64,000 bases of DNA from NCBI GenBank assembly GCA_903939755.1, contig CAJAII010000036.1, positions 1 to 64,000 on the forward strand, in the 5' to 3' direction. The notes under the pieces were generated by a model, which ran no database searches, was not told the DNA's origin, and saw only the letters and a list, made by a program, of their open reading frames with translations. The position numbers were made by a program, and so were the translations under genes. Shown here one piece after another: positions 53,830-63,266 of this stretch (positions are counted from its first letter, which is position 1; every line of letters begins with the position of its first letter). The DNA comes from an uncultured Flavobacteriales bacterium (GTDB lineage: Bacteria; Bacteroidota; Bacteroidia; Flavobacteriales_D; Crocinitomicaceae).

Positions 53830-56067
53830 ATGAAATGTAGTTCCATTTATTTGGTCCTTTTATTAACCTTTTTTTCTTTCAATAGATTACATTCCCAATT
53901 TCAATTTTCTTATAACGACTCTATATCGGTTAGCAAATATGGAGCTGCTTTAGCTTTTCCTTGGGCAGGTGGATTAAATTATGTGCAGGTATCAGATCTC
54001 GATATCGATTACGATGGCGATAAGGATTTATTTGTATTCGATCGAAGTAACAATCAAATTCGAGTTTTTAGACACGATGTTCTAGGAGCCAATCATTCTT
54101 ATTCGTTTTTGGCAGATAGCCGTAATTTGTTTCCGCCTGACTTGCGTTATCGTGTTATTATGATGGATTACAATGGAGATGGGAAGAATGATCTATTTAC
54201 CTACGGAATAGGAGGGGTAATGGTCTATAAGAATACGGGTAATTCTATTTCAGGCTTATCATGGACCTTAGAAAAAAACTTGCTTTACTCTAATTATTGG
54301 GGAACGATGTTGAATTTATACGTGAGTTCTAGCGATATCCCAGCTATCGTTGATGTTGATCTTGATGGGGATTTGGATATTCTAACGTATCATATCGGCG
54401 GCGAGCATGTTCAATACCATCAGAATCAGAGTATGGAATTATATGGGCACGCTGATTCATTAGAATTTATTTTAAAAAACGAATGTTGGGGTGGTTTCCG
54501 GGAAGATGTAACGTCCAACGCCATATTTTTAAATGATCAGGATTCGCCTTGTATTGCTGGAAACGTTCCTAATCCTGAATTACCCATCATTAACAAGCCA
54601 ATTGCTGATGATTCAAAAGCACATTCAGGGTCTACGCTTTTAGCAATTGACATAGATGGTTCCGGCGTGAAAGATTTAATAATTGGCGATGTTTCGTATC
54701 CTACTATGAATTTATTGATAAATGGTGGTACACTTCCGAATACTAATTCATTAATGGTATCTGTTGATCCTGCATTTCCAAGCAATAGTGTGAGTGTAAA
54801 CATGCAATTATTCCCTGCGGCGTATTCTGTCGATGTTGATTTTGATGGAATCAAAGATTTATTAGTTGCTCCCAATGCGCGAGGCGTATCAGAAAATGAG
54901 CAAAGTGTACTTTATTATAAAAATACGGGCTCAAATTCAGTAAGTAATTTTGTATATCAAACAAAATCCTTCTTACAAGAGGAAATGATTGAGCATGGCA
55001 CCGGATCTATTCCTGTTTTTGCGGATGTAACCGGAGATGGTTTGTTGGATATGTTTGTTTGCAATTTCTTTGCTTATAAGCCCACGCTATTAAAAGAAAG
55101 TAGAATTGCTTATTACAAAAATACAGGCACGCTTTCACAGCCAGTATTTACATTTATTGACGATGATTTTTTGAATTTGTCGCAGGCAAATTATGGTTTG
55201 CGAATGATTGCTAGTTTTGGTGATCTTGATGGCGATTCAAAGCCGGATCTTATCTTAGGTTTAGAAGATGGAAGTTTGGTCTATCGTAAAAATATAAGTA
55301 CTGGTTCTAATCCTTTATTTGGAAATGCGGTAACGTCTTATCCGGATAATAATGGAACTCCCATCAATGTAGGTCAATATGCGGCGCCACAACTTTTCGA
55401 TTACAATAGGGATGGAAAATTGGATTTATTAATTGGAAAAAAAACAGGTGAAATAGTCTATTATGAAAATATCGGCAGTTCATTGGTTCCATCATTTCAA
55501 TTGATGACAAGTATGCTCGGAAATGTGGATGTTTCTACTAGTACCCCAGATGGATTTCCATACCCTCATTTCTTCCTTCATGACGATACTACTTATTTAT
55601 TGGTGGGAGGTTATGACGGACAGTTGCGATTTTATGATAGTATTGATGTAACGACCAATGGTAATTTTCACGTTCGACAGGCTAATTTTTTAGGATTAGA
55701 CATTGGTGCTTACAGCGCTTGTTCGGTGAATGATATCGATAATGACGGTAGTTTAGATTTATTTGTTGGGCAAGATTTAGGTGGTGTTTTTCATTTAGAA
55801 CACGATGCAAACAGTAATCTTGGAATTGGTGAGCAGGATGAATCGGTAGGCTTTTTTATACATCCTAACCCAACGAGTGGTTTGTTTTGTATTGAAAGCA
55901 CCAAAATTGGAAGTGCTATTACTATTATGGATAATTTTGGCCGTCTCTGTCAAACCCTTGTAATTGACAAAAACACCACATGGATTGATTTATCGTCCTT
56001 ATCGAATGGCATTTATTTCTTAAAAATGCAAGGAGATATTAATGTGGTAAGATTGGTAAAGTTTTAG
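53830..56067 (+). CDS. Secreted FG-GAP/VCBS-repeat protein with T9SS type A sorting domain
   Basis: 745 residues. Signal peptide ends RLHS. About nine calcium-binding FG-GAP-type motifs: DIDYDGDKDLFVFD, DYNGDGKNDLF, DVDLDGDLDIL, DIDGSGVKDLI, DVDFDGIKDLL, DVTGDGLLDMF, DLDGDSKPDLIL, DYNRDGKLDLL and DIDNDGSLDLF. These form an integrin-like seven-bladed propeller that probably binds Ca2+. The C-terminus (IHPNPTSGLFCIES, IMDNFGRLCQT, NGIYFLKM, VRLVKF) is a type A T9SS domain. A surface ligand-binding or adhesion protein. Its stop overlaps a convergent FAH-family gene by 4 bp. Confidence 0.92.
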   Translation: MKCSSIYLVLLLTFFSFNRLHSQFQFSYNDSISVSKYGAALAFPWAGGLNYVQVSDLDIDYDGDKDLFVFDRSNNQIRVFRHDVLGANHSYSFLADSRNLFPPDLRYRVIMMDYNGDGKNDLFTYGIGGVMVYKNTGNSISGLSWTLEKNLLYSNYWGTMLNLYVSSSDIPAIVDVDLDGDLDILTYHIGGEHVQYHQNQSMELYGHADSLEFILKNECWGGFREDVTSNAIFLNDQDSPCIAGNVPNPELPIINKPIADDSKAHSGSTLLAIDIDGSGVKDLIIGDVSYPTMNLLINGGTLPNTNSLMVSVDPAFPSNSVSVNMQLFPAAYSVDVDFDGIKDLLVAPNARGVSENEQSVLYYKNTGSNSVSNFVYQTKSFLQEEMIEHGTGSIPVFADVTGDGLLDMFVCNFFAYKPTLLKESRIAYYKNTGTLSQPVFTFIDDDFLNLSQANYGLRMIASFGDLDGDSKPDLILGLEDGSLVYRKNISTGSNPLFGNAVTSYPDNNGTPINVGQYAAPQLFDYNRDGKLDLLIGKKTGEIVYYENIGSSLVPSFQLMTSMLGNVDVSTSTPDGFPYPHFFLHDDTTYLLVGGYDGQLRFYDSIDVTTNGNFHVRQANFLGLDIGAYSACSVNDIDNDGSLDLFVGQDLGGVFHLEHDANSNLGIGEQDESVGFFIHPNPTSGLFCIESTKIGSAITIMDNFGRLCQTLVIDKNTTWIDLSSLSNGIYFLKMQGDINVVRLVKF

Positions 56068-56669
56068 CGAACGATAAATTCGAACATCTTTTCACCTTCG
56101 ATATTTCCTGAAAGAATATCTCCTATAGCTACAGGTCCGACACCTGCAGGAGTACCTGTAAAGATTAAGTCGCCTATTTTTAAGGTAATGTATTTTGATA
56201 CATGGGCAATTACTTGATCGATATTAAAAAGCATTTCATTGGAATTACTTTTTTGTTTCAGCTCCCCATTTTGAAAAAACTCAAAATTTATGGGTTGATT
56301 CAGACTTGCGATGTCCAGCCATTTTTCAGAGATAGCAGCACTATTATCGAATGATTTTGCTTTTTCCCAAGGGAGTCCATTTTTTTTACACTCGCTTTGT
56401 AAGTCTCGTGCAGTAAAATCAATTCCTAATCCAATTTGATGATAGTATTTGCTTGCAAATACTTGATCGATGCATTTCCCTACTTTGCTGATTTTAACCA
56501 CCAACTCGCATTCATAATGCAAGTCCTTTGTAAATGTTGGATAATAGAAATCCTTTTCTCTAAGTAATGCCGTGTCGGGCTTCATGAAAAAAACGGGTTC
56601 TTTTGGTACTTCAGCTCCCATCTCTTTCGCATGTTCGCTGTAATTTCTACCAATACAAATAATTTTCAT
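56064..56669 (-). CDS. Fumarylacetoacetate hydrolase family protein
   Basis: 201 residues, the short single-domain FAH form. IICIGRNYSEHAKEMG, EPVFFMKP, HYECELVVKI and FTGTPAGVGPVAIGD are the conserved blocks; Glu and Asp in HYECELV and the DFTARD segment provide metal ligands. Members cleave C-C bonds or decarboxylate oxaloacetate-like acids. It overlaps the upstream exonuclease gene by 4 bp (ATGA), so the two form one operon. Confidence 0.9.
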   Translation of the reverse strand: MKIICIGRNYSEHAKEMGAEVPKEPVFFMKPDTALLREKDFYYPTFTKDLHYECELVVKISKVGKCIDQVFASKYYHQIGLGIDFTARDLQSECKKNGLPWEKAKSFDNSAAISEKWLDIASLNQPINFEFFQNGELKQKSNSNEMLFNIDQVIAHVSKYITLKIGDLIFTGTPAGVGPVAIGDILSGNIEGEKMFEFIVR

Positions 56670-57508
56670 TTTGTATTAAATTTATTCGCTAAGGAACTTA
56701 GTTTATTGGAAAGGTCTTCTTCTTTTTTTTGTTCTTTCTCCAATTTTATCTTTTCCATTTCTTTTCTAAGACACAATTTGGTGTGATTCGTAAAATCAGC
56801 CTCGAGCATCCAGCCATAATAGCCAGGTTCATTGGTGTTTACTTGTTGGATTGTTTTTCCTTTGTGCTTACCGAAATTATAGATGGTTTCGCCTTTTTCG
56901 TTTTTTGCTAAACGGCCCGCATAATCGACCATTTCAAAACTACTATTTCTTGAAAAGTTGGATAAGAAATTTACATCCGGCTCAAGTTGTTCGTATCGTT
57001 CTAGTTGCGCTTTAAGCACCTCCCAGGTAACTCTTGTGTCGAATAATGCATTATGTGCATTCTCCATAGGTTTCCCAGTATAGAACAAGCACGCGGCAGA
57101 TAAAGTACGCTGTTCCATCTTGTGAAAAATATTCTGAATATCTACGAAGGCCTTATTGGAAAAATCAGCATCGATACCAACACGAATAAGTTCTTCTACT
57201 AATACGGGAATATCAAATTTATTTGAATTGAAACCAGCTAAATCAGCATCTCCAATAAATTCCATGATTGCCGGGGCGAGTTCTCGTAATGTCCGGGCTT
57301 GCTTAGCCATTTCATTTGTTATACCATGGATTTCACAAATTTCCTGCGGAATTTCCATTTCTGGATTTACTATTTCATTGTATTCTAATTCGCTACCATC
57401 GGGGTGGATTTTGATGATTGCAATTTGCACAATTCTGTCTTTTGTGATTTGTATACCTGTCGTTTCAAGGTCAAAAACACAAAGTGGGCGTTTTAATTGT
57501 AGTTTCAT
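56666..57508 (-). CDS. DnaQ-like 3'-5' exonuclease
   Basis: 280 residues. DEDDh exonuclease: motif I FDLETTGI with Asp13/Glu15, motif II GFNSNKFDIPVLVEEL, motif III HNALFDTRVTWEVL with the His. After about residue 200 a short domain FGKHKGKTIQQVNTNEPGYYGWML resembles the DUF3820-type fold, then a Lys/Glu-rich helix ends the protein. Like pol III epsilon it removes 3' nucleotides, but the extra C-terminal part makes a repair or processing role more likely than replication proofreading. First gene of the pair with the FAH enzyme. Confidence 0.88.
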   Translation of the reverse strand: MKLQLKRPLCVFDLETTGIQITKDRIVQIAIIKIHPDGSELEYNEIVNPEMEIPQEICEIHGITNEMAKQARTLRELAPAIMEFIGDADLAGFNSNKFDIPVLVEELIRVGIDADFSNKAFVDIQNIFHKMEQRTLSAACLFYTGKPMENAHNALFDTRVTWEVLKAQLERYEQLEPDVNFLSNFSRNSSFEMVDYAGRLAKNEKGETIYNFGKHKGKTIQQVNTNEPGYYGWMLEADFTNHTKLCLRKEMEKIKLEKEQKKEEDLSNKLSSLANKFNTK

Positions 57509-57522
57509 GATATAGTATAGAT

Positions 57523-57553
57523 AAAAAAAGTCCCCATGTTAGACAGGGGACTT
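57523..57553 (-). terminator. Intrinsic terminator of the OmpA/PD40 gene
   Basis: AAGTCCCC (57528-57535) pairs perfectly with GGGGACTT (57546-57553) around a 10-base loop. Read leftward it ends in a T tract (A run 57523-57529). It lies between the OmpA-family gene and the exonuclease gene on the same strand, so it separates their transcripts. Confidence 0.88.
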
Positions 57554-57572
57554 AATAAAGTGTTAGAAGAGA

Positions 57573-59885
57573 TTATTTAATTATAATAAACTCTGTTCTT
57601 CTATTTTGAATATGTAATTTGTCAGTACATGGTTTACCATCTGTACAGTCATTTAACAATTTTTCTTCACCGTATCCTTTTGCTTCAATTCTATCTGGAT
57701 TAACAATTTTAGATTTTATGTAAGCAACCGCTGTTTTGGCTCTCATTTCGGAAAGTCTTTGGTTGAATGCAGCACCACCTCTGCTATCCGTATGAGAAGC
57801 AATTTCTATTTTTAGATTTGGATTATCATTCATTATTTTAATAACCTCCACTAATTTATTTTTAGAATAATCTGTTAAATTAGATTTGTTGTACTGATAA
57901 TTCACTACATAAGGTCCTAAGAATCCACGAGCTGTAGCTTCCAAATTGAAATTAACAGTTATGACAGAATCAAATAAAAGATCACTTTTCACATCAATGG
58001 ATTGTGCTAAATAACCTTCGGCACTCGCCATTATTTGTCCGTTTATTGATGACTCAAATAAATAATCCTTCAAGATTTCGGAAGAATACTTGCCATTTGC
58101 CGCTGTAAGTTCATTAGCAGTATTCCCATCTATTGTTAACTTGATAGATGCATTTGCAATGGCTTGACCTGATTCTTTGTCGGTAGCAATTCCATTGATA
58201 TGGTATTTAGGAAATGGAACGATTTTTTGATTAGCATCGTCGATCAATACGCGTTTCGTAATCACTTGGTAAGCGACATCACAATTGGTAGAAAACTTAT
58301 TTCTGTATGGATTTTTTGTGGCTGAGCTATAGAAATAAGCCAATTCATATTCCTTGCATTTTTCTAATTTACTAACAAAAACACCGTCTCTCATTCTTGG
58401 GGTAATTACTTGTTCTGTATTATCTGAACAATTACTACATTTCAATGTAATATAAGAGCCTTCAGGAATTGCTAATCCTTTTGGATTAATAATTCTACCA
58501 TCAAGAAAAGCAACATTTTCTACTTGGTTCTGAGCGAATTCAATGCTGTAGATATCAAACATTCCAAGTCCACCTTTTCGATTTGAAGAAACATACGCTT
58601 CTTTTCCATCAGCAGTATGTGAGAAATAGATATCATCAGCGGGTGAATTAAATGGATAGCCAATATTTTTTGCTTTAGACCACATGCCATTTTCGTCTCG
58701 AATCGACATAAAAATATCGAAGCCTCCCATACTTGAAGTGTCATTACTTGCAAAATAAAGTACATTATTATCCAAACCAACGAATGGAGTTTCTTCATCA
58801 TTGGGTGTATTAATCATACCTCCCATATTTTGCGCTTGACCCCATGTCCCATTTTTCTTTTCGATACAGTAGATATCTCTTTTCCCTTTTCCGCCAGCTG
58901 CATTAGACACAAAAAATGCCATGTTTCCGTCAGGTGAAACTGAATAATGCGTAAACCAAGGCTGTACTTTAGATTTTTCATCAACTGTCAAAGGGCTTTT
59001 CATCGCTGTAATTGCGCTGTAGGCATTGTCTTTAAATTCAGATGAAAACAAGTAATTTCCTGAGTTGGAGTAAACATAAGTCATTCGTTCATCGGAAGTA
59101 ATATTGGAAAGTTCCTCAGCAACTAAAGGCTTCGATAAGGGTAAAACAACTAAAGGCGACCACACGTTATTCTTATTTCTTGAGGTATAATAGATATCGT
59201 CAGGATAAGTATTATACATAACTTCTTTTCCTGATTCGGAAGATTTATCTTCCCAAGGTCGTTGAGATGAAAAATACAAAGCATTACCTTCCAACGAAAC
59301 TTGTGGGTTCATATCTGAAAACGCCGTGTTTATGTTCCCGCCCATTGCAGATGGGACATTTCCAACTGGATTAGCACTTAATCTTTTTGCAACGCCACAT
59401 TGTTTGATTCTAATTTTTGCTTCAGCGACTAACTCAGATTGATTCGTAGATTTCTCAATAAACTTATTGTAATTCTCAATTGCTTTATCGTATTGCATGT
59501 CCATGTGAAGAGCTCTTCCCAAATGATATAAGGCATCTACTGAAGCATTCTGTTCTGTTGTTGAGTATAAATCATAATTGACACTTACCTTTTTTACAGC
59601 TTTCATTAAATGAGTAATTGCCGCTTCATGATTTAGGTTCATTTCTAATAAAATATACCCCTTTCTGTAATTATAATTCGCGTTATCCTTGCTGTAAGTC
59701 AGCAATTTGTCCGCAACTAGGTTAGCAAAATGAAAGAAATTTTCTTGCATGAATCTCGAGTTTTCTGCAATCAGGTCCTTTTCTGATGCCCCATTAATCA
59801 TGTTTTTAACTTCTGTTTCAGTTAGCTGAGCAACTGCAGAATAACTTAACATTAATGGTAAAAAAAGTAATAATAGTCTTTTCAT
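57573..59885 (-). CDS. OmpA-family protein with TPR and PD40 repeats (PorE-like)
   Basis: 770 residues. Signal peptide ends SYSAVA. The N-terminal ~170 residues are helical with TPR character (YHLGRALHMDMQYDKAIENYNKF). A WD40/PD40 propeller follows with ALYFSSQRPWED, LYFASNDTSSMGGFDIF and AYVSSNRKGGLGMFDIYS. A carboxypeptidase-regulatory-like segment precedes a C-terminal OmpA domain: YNKSNLTDYSKNKLVEV, IEIASHTDSRGGAAFNQRLSEMRA and GYGEEKLLNDC. This is the architecture of PorE and other T9SS-associated envelope proteins that bind peptidoglycan. It lacks a lipobox, so it is probably an outer-membrane-attached periplasmic protein. Confidence 0.88.
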   Translation of the reverse strand: MKRLLLLFLPLMLSYSAVAQLTETEVKNMINGASEKDLIAENSRFMQENFFHFANLVADKLLTYSKDNANYNYRKGYILLEMNLNHEAAITHLMKAVKKVSVNYDLYSTTEQNASVDALYHLGRALHMDMQYDKAIENYNKFIEKSTNQSELVAEAKIRIKQCGVAKRLSANPVGNVPSAMGGNINTAFSDMNPQVSLEGNALYFSSQRPWEDKSSESGKEVMYNTYPDDIYYTSRNKNNVWSPLVVLPLSKPLVAEELSNITSDERMTYVYSNSGNYLFSSEFKDNAYSAITAMKSPLTVDEKSKVQPWFTHYSVSPDGNMAFFVSNAAGGKGKRDIYCIEKKNGTWGQAQNMGGMINTPNDEETPFVGLDNNVLYFASNDTSSMGGFDIFMSIRDENGMWSKAKNIGYPFNSPADDIYFSHTADGKEAYVSSNRKGGLGMFDIYSIEFAQNQVENVAFLDGRIINPKGLAIPEGSYITLKCSNCSDNTEQVITPRMRDGVFVSKLEKCKEYELAYFYSSATKNPYRNKFSTNCDVAYQVITKRVLIDDANQKIVPFPKYHINGIATDKESGQAIANASIKLTIDGNTANELTAANGKYSSEILKDYLFESSINGQIMASAEGYLAQSIDVKSDLLFDSVITVNFNLEATARGFLGPYVVNYQYNKSNLTDYSKNKLVEVIKIMNDNPNLKIEIASHTDSRGGAAFNQRLSEMRAKTAVAYIKSKIVNPDRIEAKGYGEEKLLNDCTDGKPCTDKLHIQNRRTEFIIIK

Positions 59886-59911
59886 TTTGAATGATTTAAG
59901 CGTAAATTTAA

Positions 59912-61243
59912 TTAATAATTTTGAGATATATCGAAGCCCTCTAAATAATCTGCCACTCTACGTACAAATTGTCCCCCTAGCGCACCATCTACAACTCGGT
60001 GGTCATAAGAGTGGGAGAGAAACATTTTATGACGAATTCCAATAAAATCACCTTGAGGGGTTTCAATTACTGCGGGCATTTTCCGTATTGCGCCAACGGC
60101 CATAATGGCCACTTGCGGCTGATTAATTATGGGTGTACCCATCACATTTCCAAAAGAACCAACATTTGTCATTGTGTAGGTTCCACCGGATGTATCATCT
60201 GGTTTTAACTTGTTATTTCGTGCATTGTTTGCTAATTCATTCACTGCTTTTGTTAAGCCTAAAAGATTGAGTCGATCCGCATTTTTTATTACCGGAACAA
60301 TTAAATTTCCAGAAGGAAGCGCCGTTGCCATTCCAATATTAATCGCACTTTTCTTAATGATTGTTGTCCCATTTACTGAAACATTTATCATTGGAAAATC
60401 TTTGATTGCTTTTACAATTGCTTCGATAAAAATGGGGGTGAAGGTGATGTTTTCACCATGCGTCTCAAAAAACTTACTTTTCACTTTATTTCGCCAATTT
60501 ACAATGTTTGTAACATCTGCCTCCACAAAGGAAGTGACGTGTGGAGAAACATGTTTCGACATAACCATGTGATCTGCGATTAATTTTCGCATGCGATCCA
60601 TTTCAATAATTTGGTCTTCTCCACTTGCAATTGCTACAGGCGCAACGATTTTTGTTTCGGGAATTGTAAGAGCAGGAGCAGCAACAGACGATTTTGTTGC
60701 AATAGGAGTAGCTGTTTTATTTTCAAGAAATGCTAGTATATCTTTTTTAGTAACTCGACCATCTTGTCCTGTACCGGTAATGTTATTTAATTGCTCAAGA
60801 CTCACAGCCTCTTTCTGAGCAATGCTTTTAACTAAGGGAGAAAAGAATTTACCCTGTCCTTGTGGCGTATTTATTTCCTTCGCTTCATTGTTCAAAGGCG
60901 CTACTATTGCTTCAACTATTGGGGAGGTGACTGTTGTATTTGAAGGAGTAATTTCCGCAATGCTGTCTTTTGCTACGGTATTAGTTGCATTATCTGAAGG
61001 CCCATCGGTTGAAATTATTGCAATTACATCACCAACTTGCGCTACTTGATCTTTTTCAAAAAAACATTTGATTAGGGTTCCTGCGACTTCTGAAGGGAGT
61101 TCATTATCCACTTTATCGGTGGCCACTTCAACCAAGGGCTCGTCCATCGCTATTAAGTCTCCCGGGTTTTTCAACCAATTTGTGATGGTCGCTTCGGTAA
61201 CACTTTCCCCCATTTTTGGTAGCCTGATTTCTATTTCAGCCAT
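59912..61243 (-). CDS. 2-oxo acid dehydrogenase E2 component (dihydrolipoamide acyltransferase)
   Basis: About 443 residues from ATG 61243 (MAEIEIRLPKMGES); upstream residues in the longer frame are not typical. N-terminal lipoyl domain with the lipoylated Lys in EVATDKVDNELPS, a Pro/Ala/Thr linker, a peripheral-subunit-binding domain (FFSPLVKSIAQKEAVS...GRVTKKDILAFLE), then the catalytic acyltransferase domain with the active-site SYDHRVVDGALGG. The core of a pyruvate, branched-chain or oxoglutarate complex; which one cannot be decided because E1 is not adjacent. Depends on lipoic acid from lipA, also in this window. Confidence 0.93.
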   Translation of the reverse strand: MAEIEIRLPKMGESVTEATITNWLKNPGDLIAMDEPLVEVATDKVDNELPSEVAGTLIKCFFEKDQVAQVGDVIAIISTDGPSDNATNTVAKDSIAEITPSNTTVTSPIVEAIVAPLNNEAKEINTPQGQGKFFSPLVKSIAQKEAVSLEQLNNITGTGQDGRVTKKDILAFLENKTATPIATKSSVAAPALTIPETKIVAPVAIASGEDQIIEMDRMRKLIADHMVMSKHVSPHVTSFVEADVTNIVNWRNKVKSKFFETHGENITFTPIFIEAIVKAIKDFPMINVSVNGTTIIKKSAINIGMATALPSGNLIVPVIKNADRLNLLGLTKAVNELANNARNNKLKPDDTSGGTYTMTNVGSFGNVMGTPIINQPQVAIMAVGAIRKMPAVIETPQGDFIGIRHKMFLSHSYDHRVVDGALGGQFVRRVADYLEGFDISQNY

Positions 61244-61298
61244 TTCATTGTATTTTATTGACTGCAAAATTAGGCAAAAAATCTAAGAAAATCAAAGT

Positions 61299-63266
61299 TT
61301 ATGCAGTTCTTCGATCTAATTTTTTCCAATGTTTAGCAATTAATTTCAGGTCTTTTAAAAGGTTGTAATCTCTGGCATAAATTAAATTTACTTTGTCGAT
61401 ATTAGCTGGACTTAGCTTATCAAAGTCGTCCATAAAATTTAACAGGCCTTTTTTCAATTGAGGCAATTGGGCATCGTTCTTTTTTTCATTTTCGCAAAAG
61501 CCCACCAATGTTTTCTTTGCAAATAGGACATCCAGTAGGTTCGCTAGGAAATCTTTCTTATTCTTAAACCAAAAAGTAATGATTGGAAATGCGATTATCA
61601 AGAGTGTTGAAACGACCACATCCACTAATCTTTTTGACCGCAAACTACCTGGATTATTCAATGCATTTAGGTTAAGCACATACATTTCTCCTCCGGTATC
61701 AATGGAATTACTCCCGATAATAAATTCCGCATCCGGCTGTGCTATTTTGTAATCAATATCAATTTTTTTGATAGAAGTCATCAGCTCTATAATTTTTCCT
61801 GCGGCGACATTTTTAGCACAAAAAATCACTTCGTCGATGTTGTTATCGGCAATAATTTGTTCAATTTGTCGGATGTCGCCAATTGATCCCGCGAAGGATT
61901 CTTTTATTGCTAAGGGGTAAATCACATCAATTGAGGGAAAGTTTTGTTCGACAATTCCTTTTACGCGTTTATATTCATCTTCATCCCCAACAACTAAAAA
62001 ACGTCTTTTATTAGAACGATTTAGTGTGAATCGTTTGCCCGAAAATAAATTGGAAAGCGCTCTATTTAATAAATTCCAACTAAAAACCCAGGCGGCGCCT
62101 ATTAAAATATATAACCTCGAAAATTGCAATTCTTTGGGTAGTAGGGCATATAATCCAAGAATGATAAAAGTGCCAATGAGCACCGCTTTAATTTGTTTGA
62201 TAAATTTTATGGGTTCATCGAACGCTCCCCATACTAGGTAATTTAGCGACCAAATCAAATAATACATTGGAATTAATAAATAATAGGCTTCGTTTGGAAA
62301 GGTAATATCTCTCATTCTCCACTGATTGGTCAGAGCGAAGAGACCGGAAAGAATGACTGCTGCATTGAATAATTTAGGGGCAAGGAAAGTAATTATACGT
62401 TTTGAAATTTCAATACTAGCTCTCAGGTAAATGGCACTATTAATAGCAACTGAGAAGAGGAACGCATTGTTGCCTCGGAAATGTTTTTTTGCAAAAATGA
62501 TCATCGCTCGGTAGAATACAAAAACATAATTAACCGAACTTTTTTTAGTGCTTTCTCCTTTATAATGAATGATCGTTGTATCAGGGAAATAAAGGTTTTT
62601 GTATCCTGCTTTAATTATGCGATAAGATAAATCAATGTCTTCTCCATACATAAAAAAATCCTCATCCAACAAGCCAATTTCATCCAGTACTTTTTTGCGC
62701 ATGCACATAAAAGCGCCACTTAAGATCTCAATTTCATTTTCTTCAAATTCATTTAAATAGCTTAAATGATATCGCCCAAATTTCTTTGATTTTTTAAAAA
62801 GAGAAGAAAGTCCAAAAATTTTATAAAATGCTACGATGGGTGTTGGTAATCCTCGCTTTGATTCCGGTAAAAAGTTTCCTTTTCCGTCCACCATTCTAAC
62901 TCCGAGTCCACCGATAGTGTCATCTTTATCCATCCGAGAGACCATCTTTGTTAAGGTTTGCTCTTCGATTACGGTATCGGGATTTAACAAAAGCACATAC
63001 TTTCCTTGGCTCAATTTTATTCCTTGATTATTGGCTCTTGAGAAACCAACATTGTCTTTGTTTTCGATTAAATGAACGCCTTGAAATTTATGCTTTAACA
63101 TTTCGATCGATCCATCCGAACTATTATTGTCCACCACAATTATTTCAGTCTTTAACTGTTGACTTGCCTTAATTACTGAATTCAAGCACTGTTCTAGAAA
63201 GTACTCAACGTTGTAATTAACGATAACTATGGAAAGGTCCAAATCAGGAATTCTTTTTATACTCAT
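61299..63266 (-). CDS. Glycosyltransferase family 2 fused to membrane and sugar-transferase-like domains
   Basis: 655 residues. The N-terminal GT2 domain (~10-245) shows VIVNYNVEYFLEQCL, VVDNNSSDGS, NKDNVGFSRANNQG, LLLNPDTV (the DxD equivalent) and FFMYGEDIDLSYR. Several membrane helices (~285-410) follow. Next is a Rossmann-like domain (RFLVVGDEDEYKRVKGIVEQ, IDEVIFCAKNVA) like the CoA-binding-3 region of polyprenyl sugar transferases, then RLVDVVVSTLLIIAFPIITFW, which matches the start of their catalytic domain but lacks the usual catalytic block. Likely a cell-envelope polysaccharide enzyme. Overlaps ridA by 4 bp. Confidence 0.85.
   Translation of the reverse strand: MSIKRIPDLDLSIVIVNYNVEYFLEQCLNSVIKASQQLKTEIIVVDNNSSDGSIEMLKHKFQGVHLIENKDNVGFSRANNQGIKLSQGKYVLLLNPDTVIEEQTLTKMVSRMDKDDTIGGLGVRMVDGKGNFLPESKRGLPTPIVAFYKIFGLSSLFKKSKKFGRYHLSYLNEFEENEIEILSGAFMCMRKKVLDEIGLLDEDFFMYGEDIDLSYRIIKAGYKNLYFPDTTIIHYKGESTKKSSVNYVFVFYRAMIIFAKKHFRGNNAFLFSVAINSAIYLRASIEISKRIITFLAPKLFNAAVILSGLFALTNQWRMRDITFPNEAYYLLIPMYYLIWSLNYLVWGAFDEPIKFIKQIKAVLIGTFIILGLYALLPKELQFSRLYILIGAAWVFSWNLLNRALSNLFSGKRFTLNRSNKRRFLVVGDEDEYKRVKGIVEQNFPSIDVIYPLAIKESFAGSIGDIRQIEQIIADNNIDEVIFCAKNVAAGKIIELMTSIKKIDIDYKIAQPDAEFIIGSNSIDTGGEMYVLNLNALNNPGSLRSKRLVDVVVSTLLIIAFPIITFWFKNKKDFLANLLDVLFAKKTLVGFCENEKKNDAQLPQLKKGLLNFMDDFDKLSPANIDKVNLIYARDYNLLKDLKLIAKHWKKLDRRTA

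Larger units (their letters stand above)
47940..53864. repeat. Large imperfect duplication (adaptor gene plus upstream flank)
   Basis: Segments 47940-49124 and 52680-53864 are homologous in the same orientation. Each holds the adaptor gene, about 37 bases of upstream DNA with matching ATAAACGAAACTA(G/T)GTGTAAATTTAC, and the first ~35 bases of an FG-GAP gene. Between them lie the protease and its partner gene. The copies have diverged by scattered substitutions, so the event is not recent. Confidence 0.85.
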
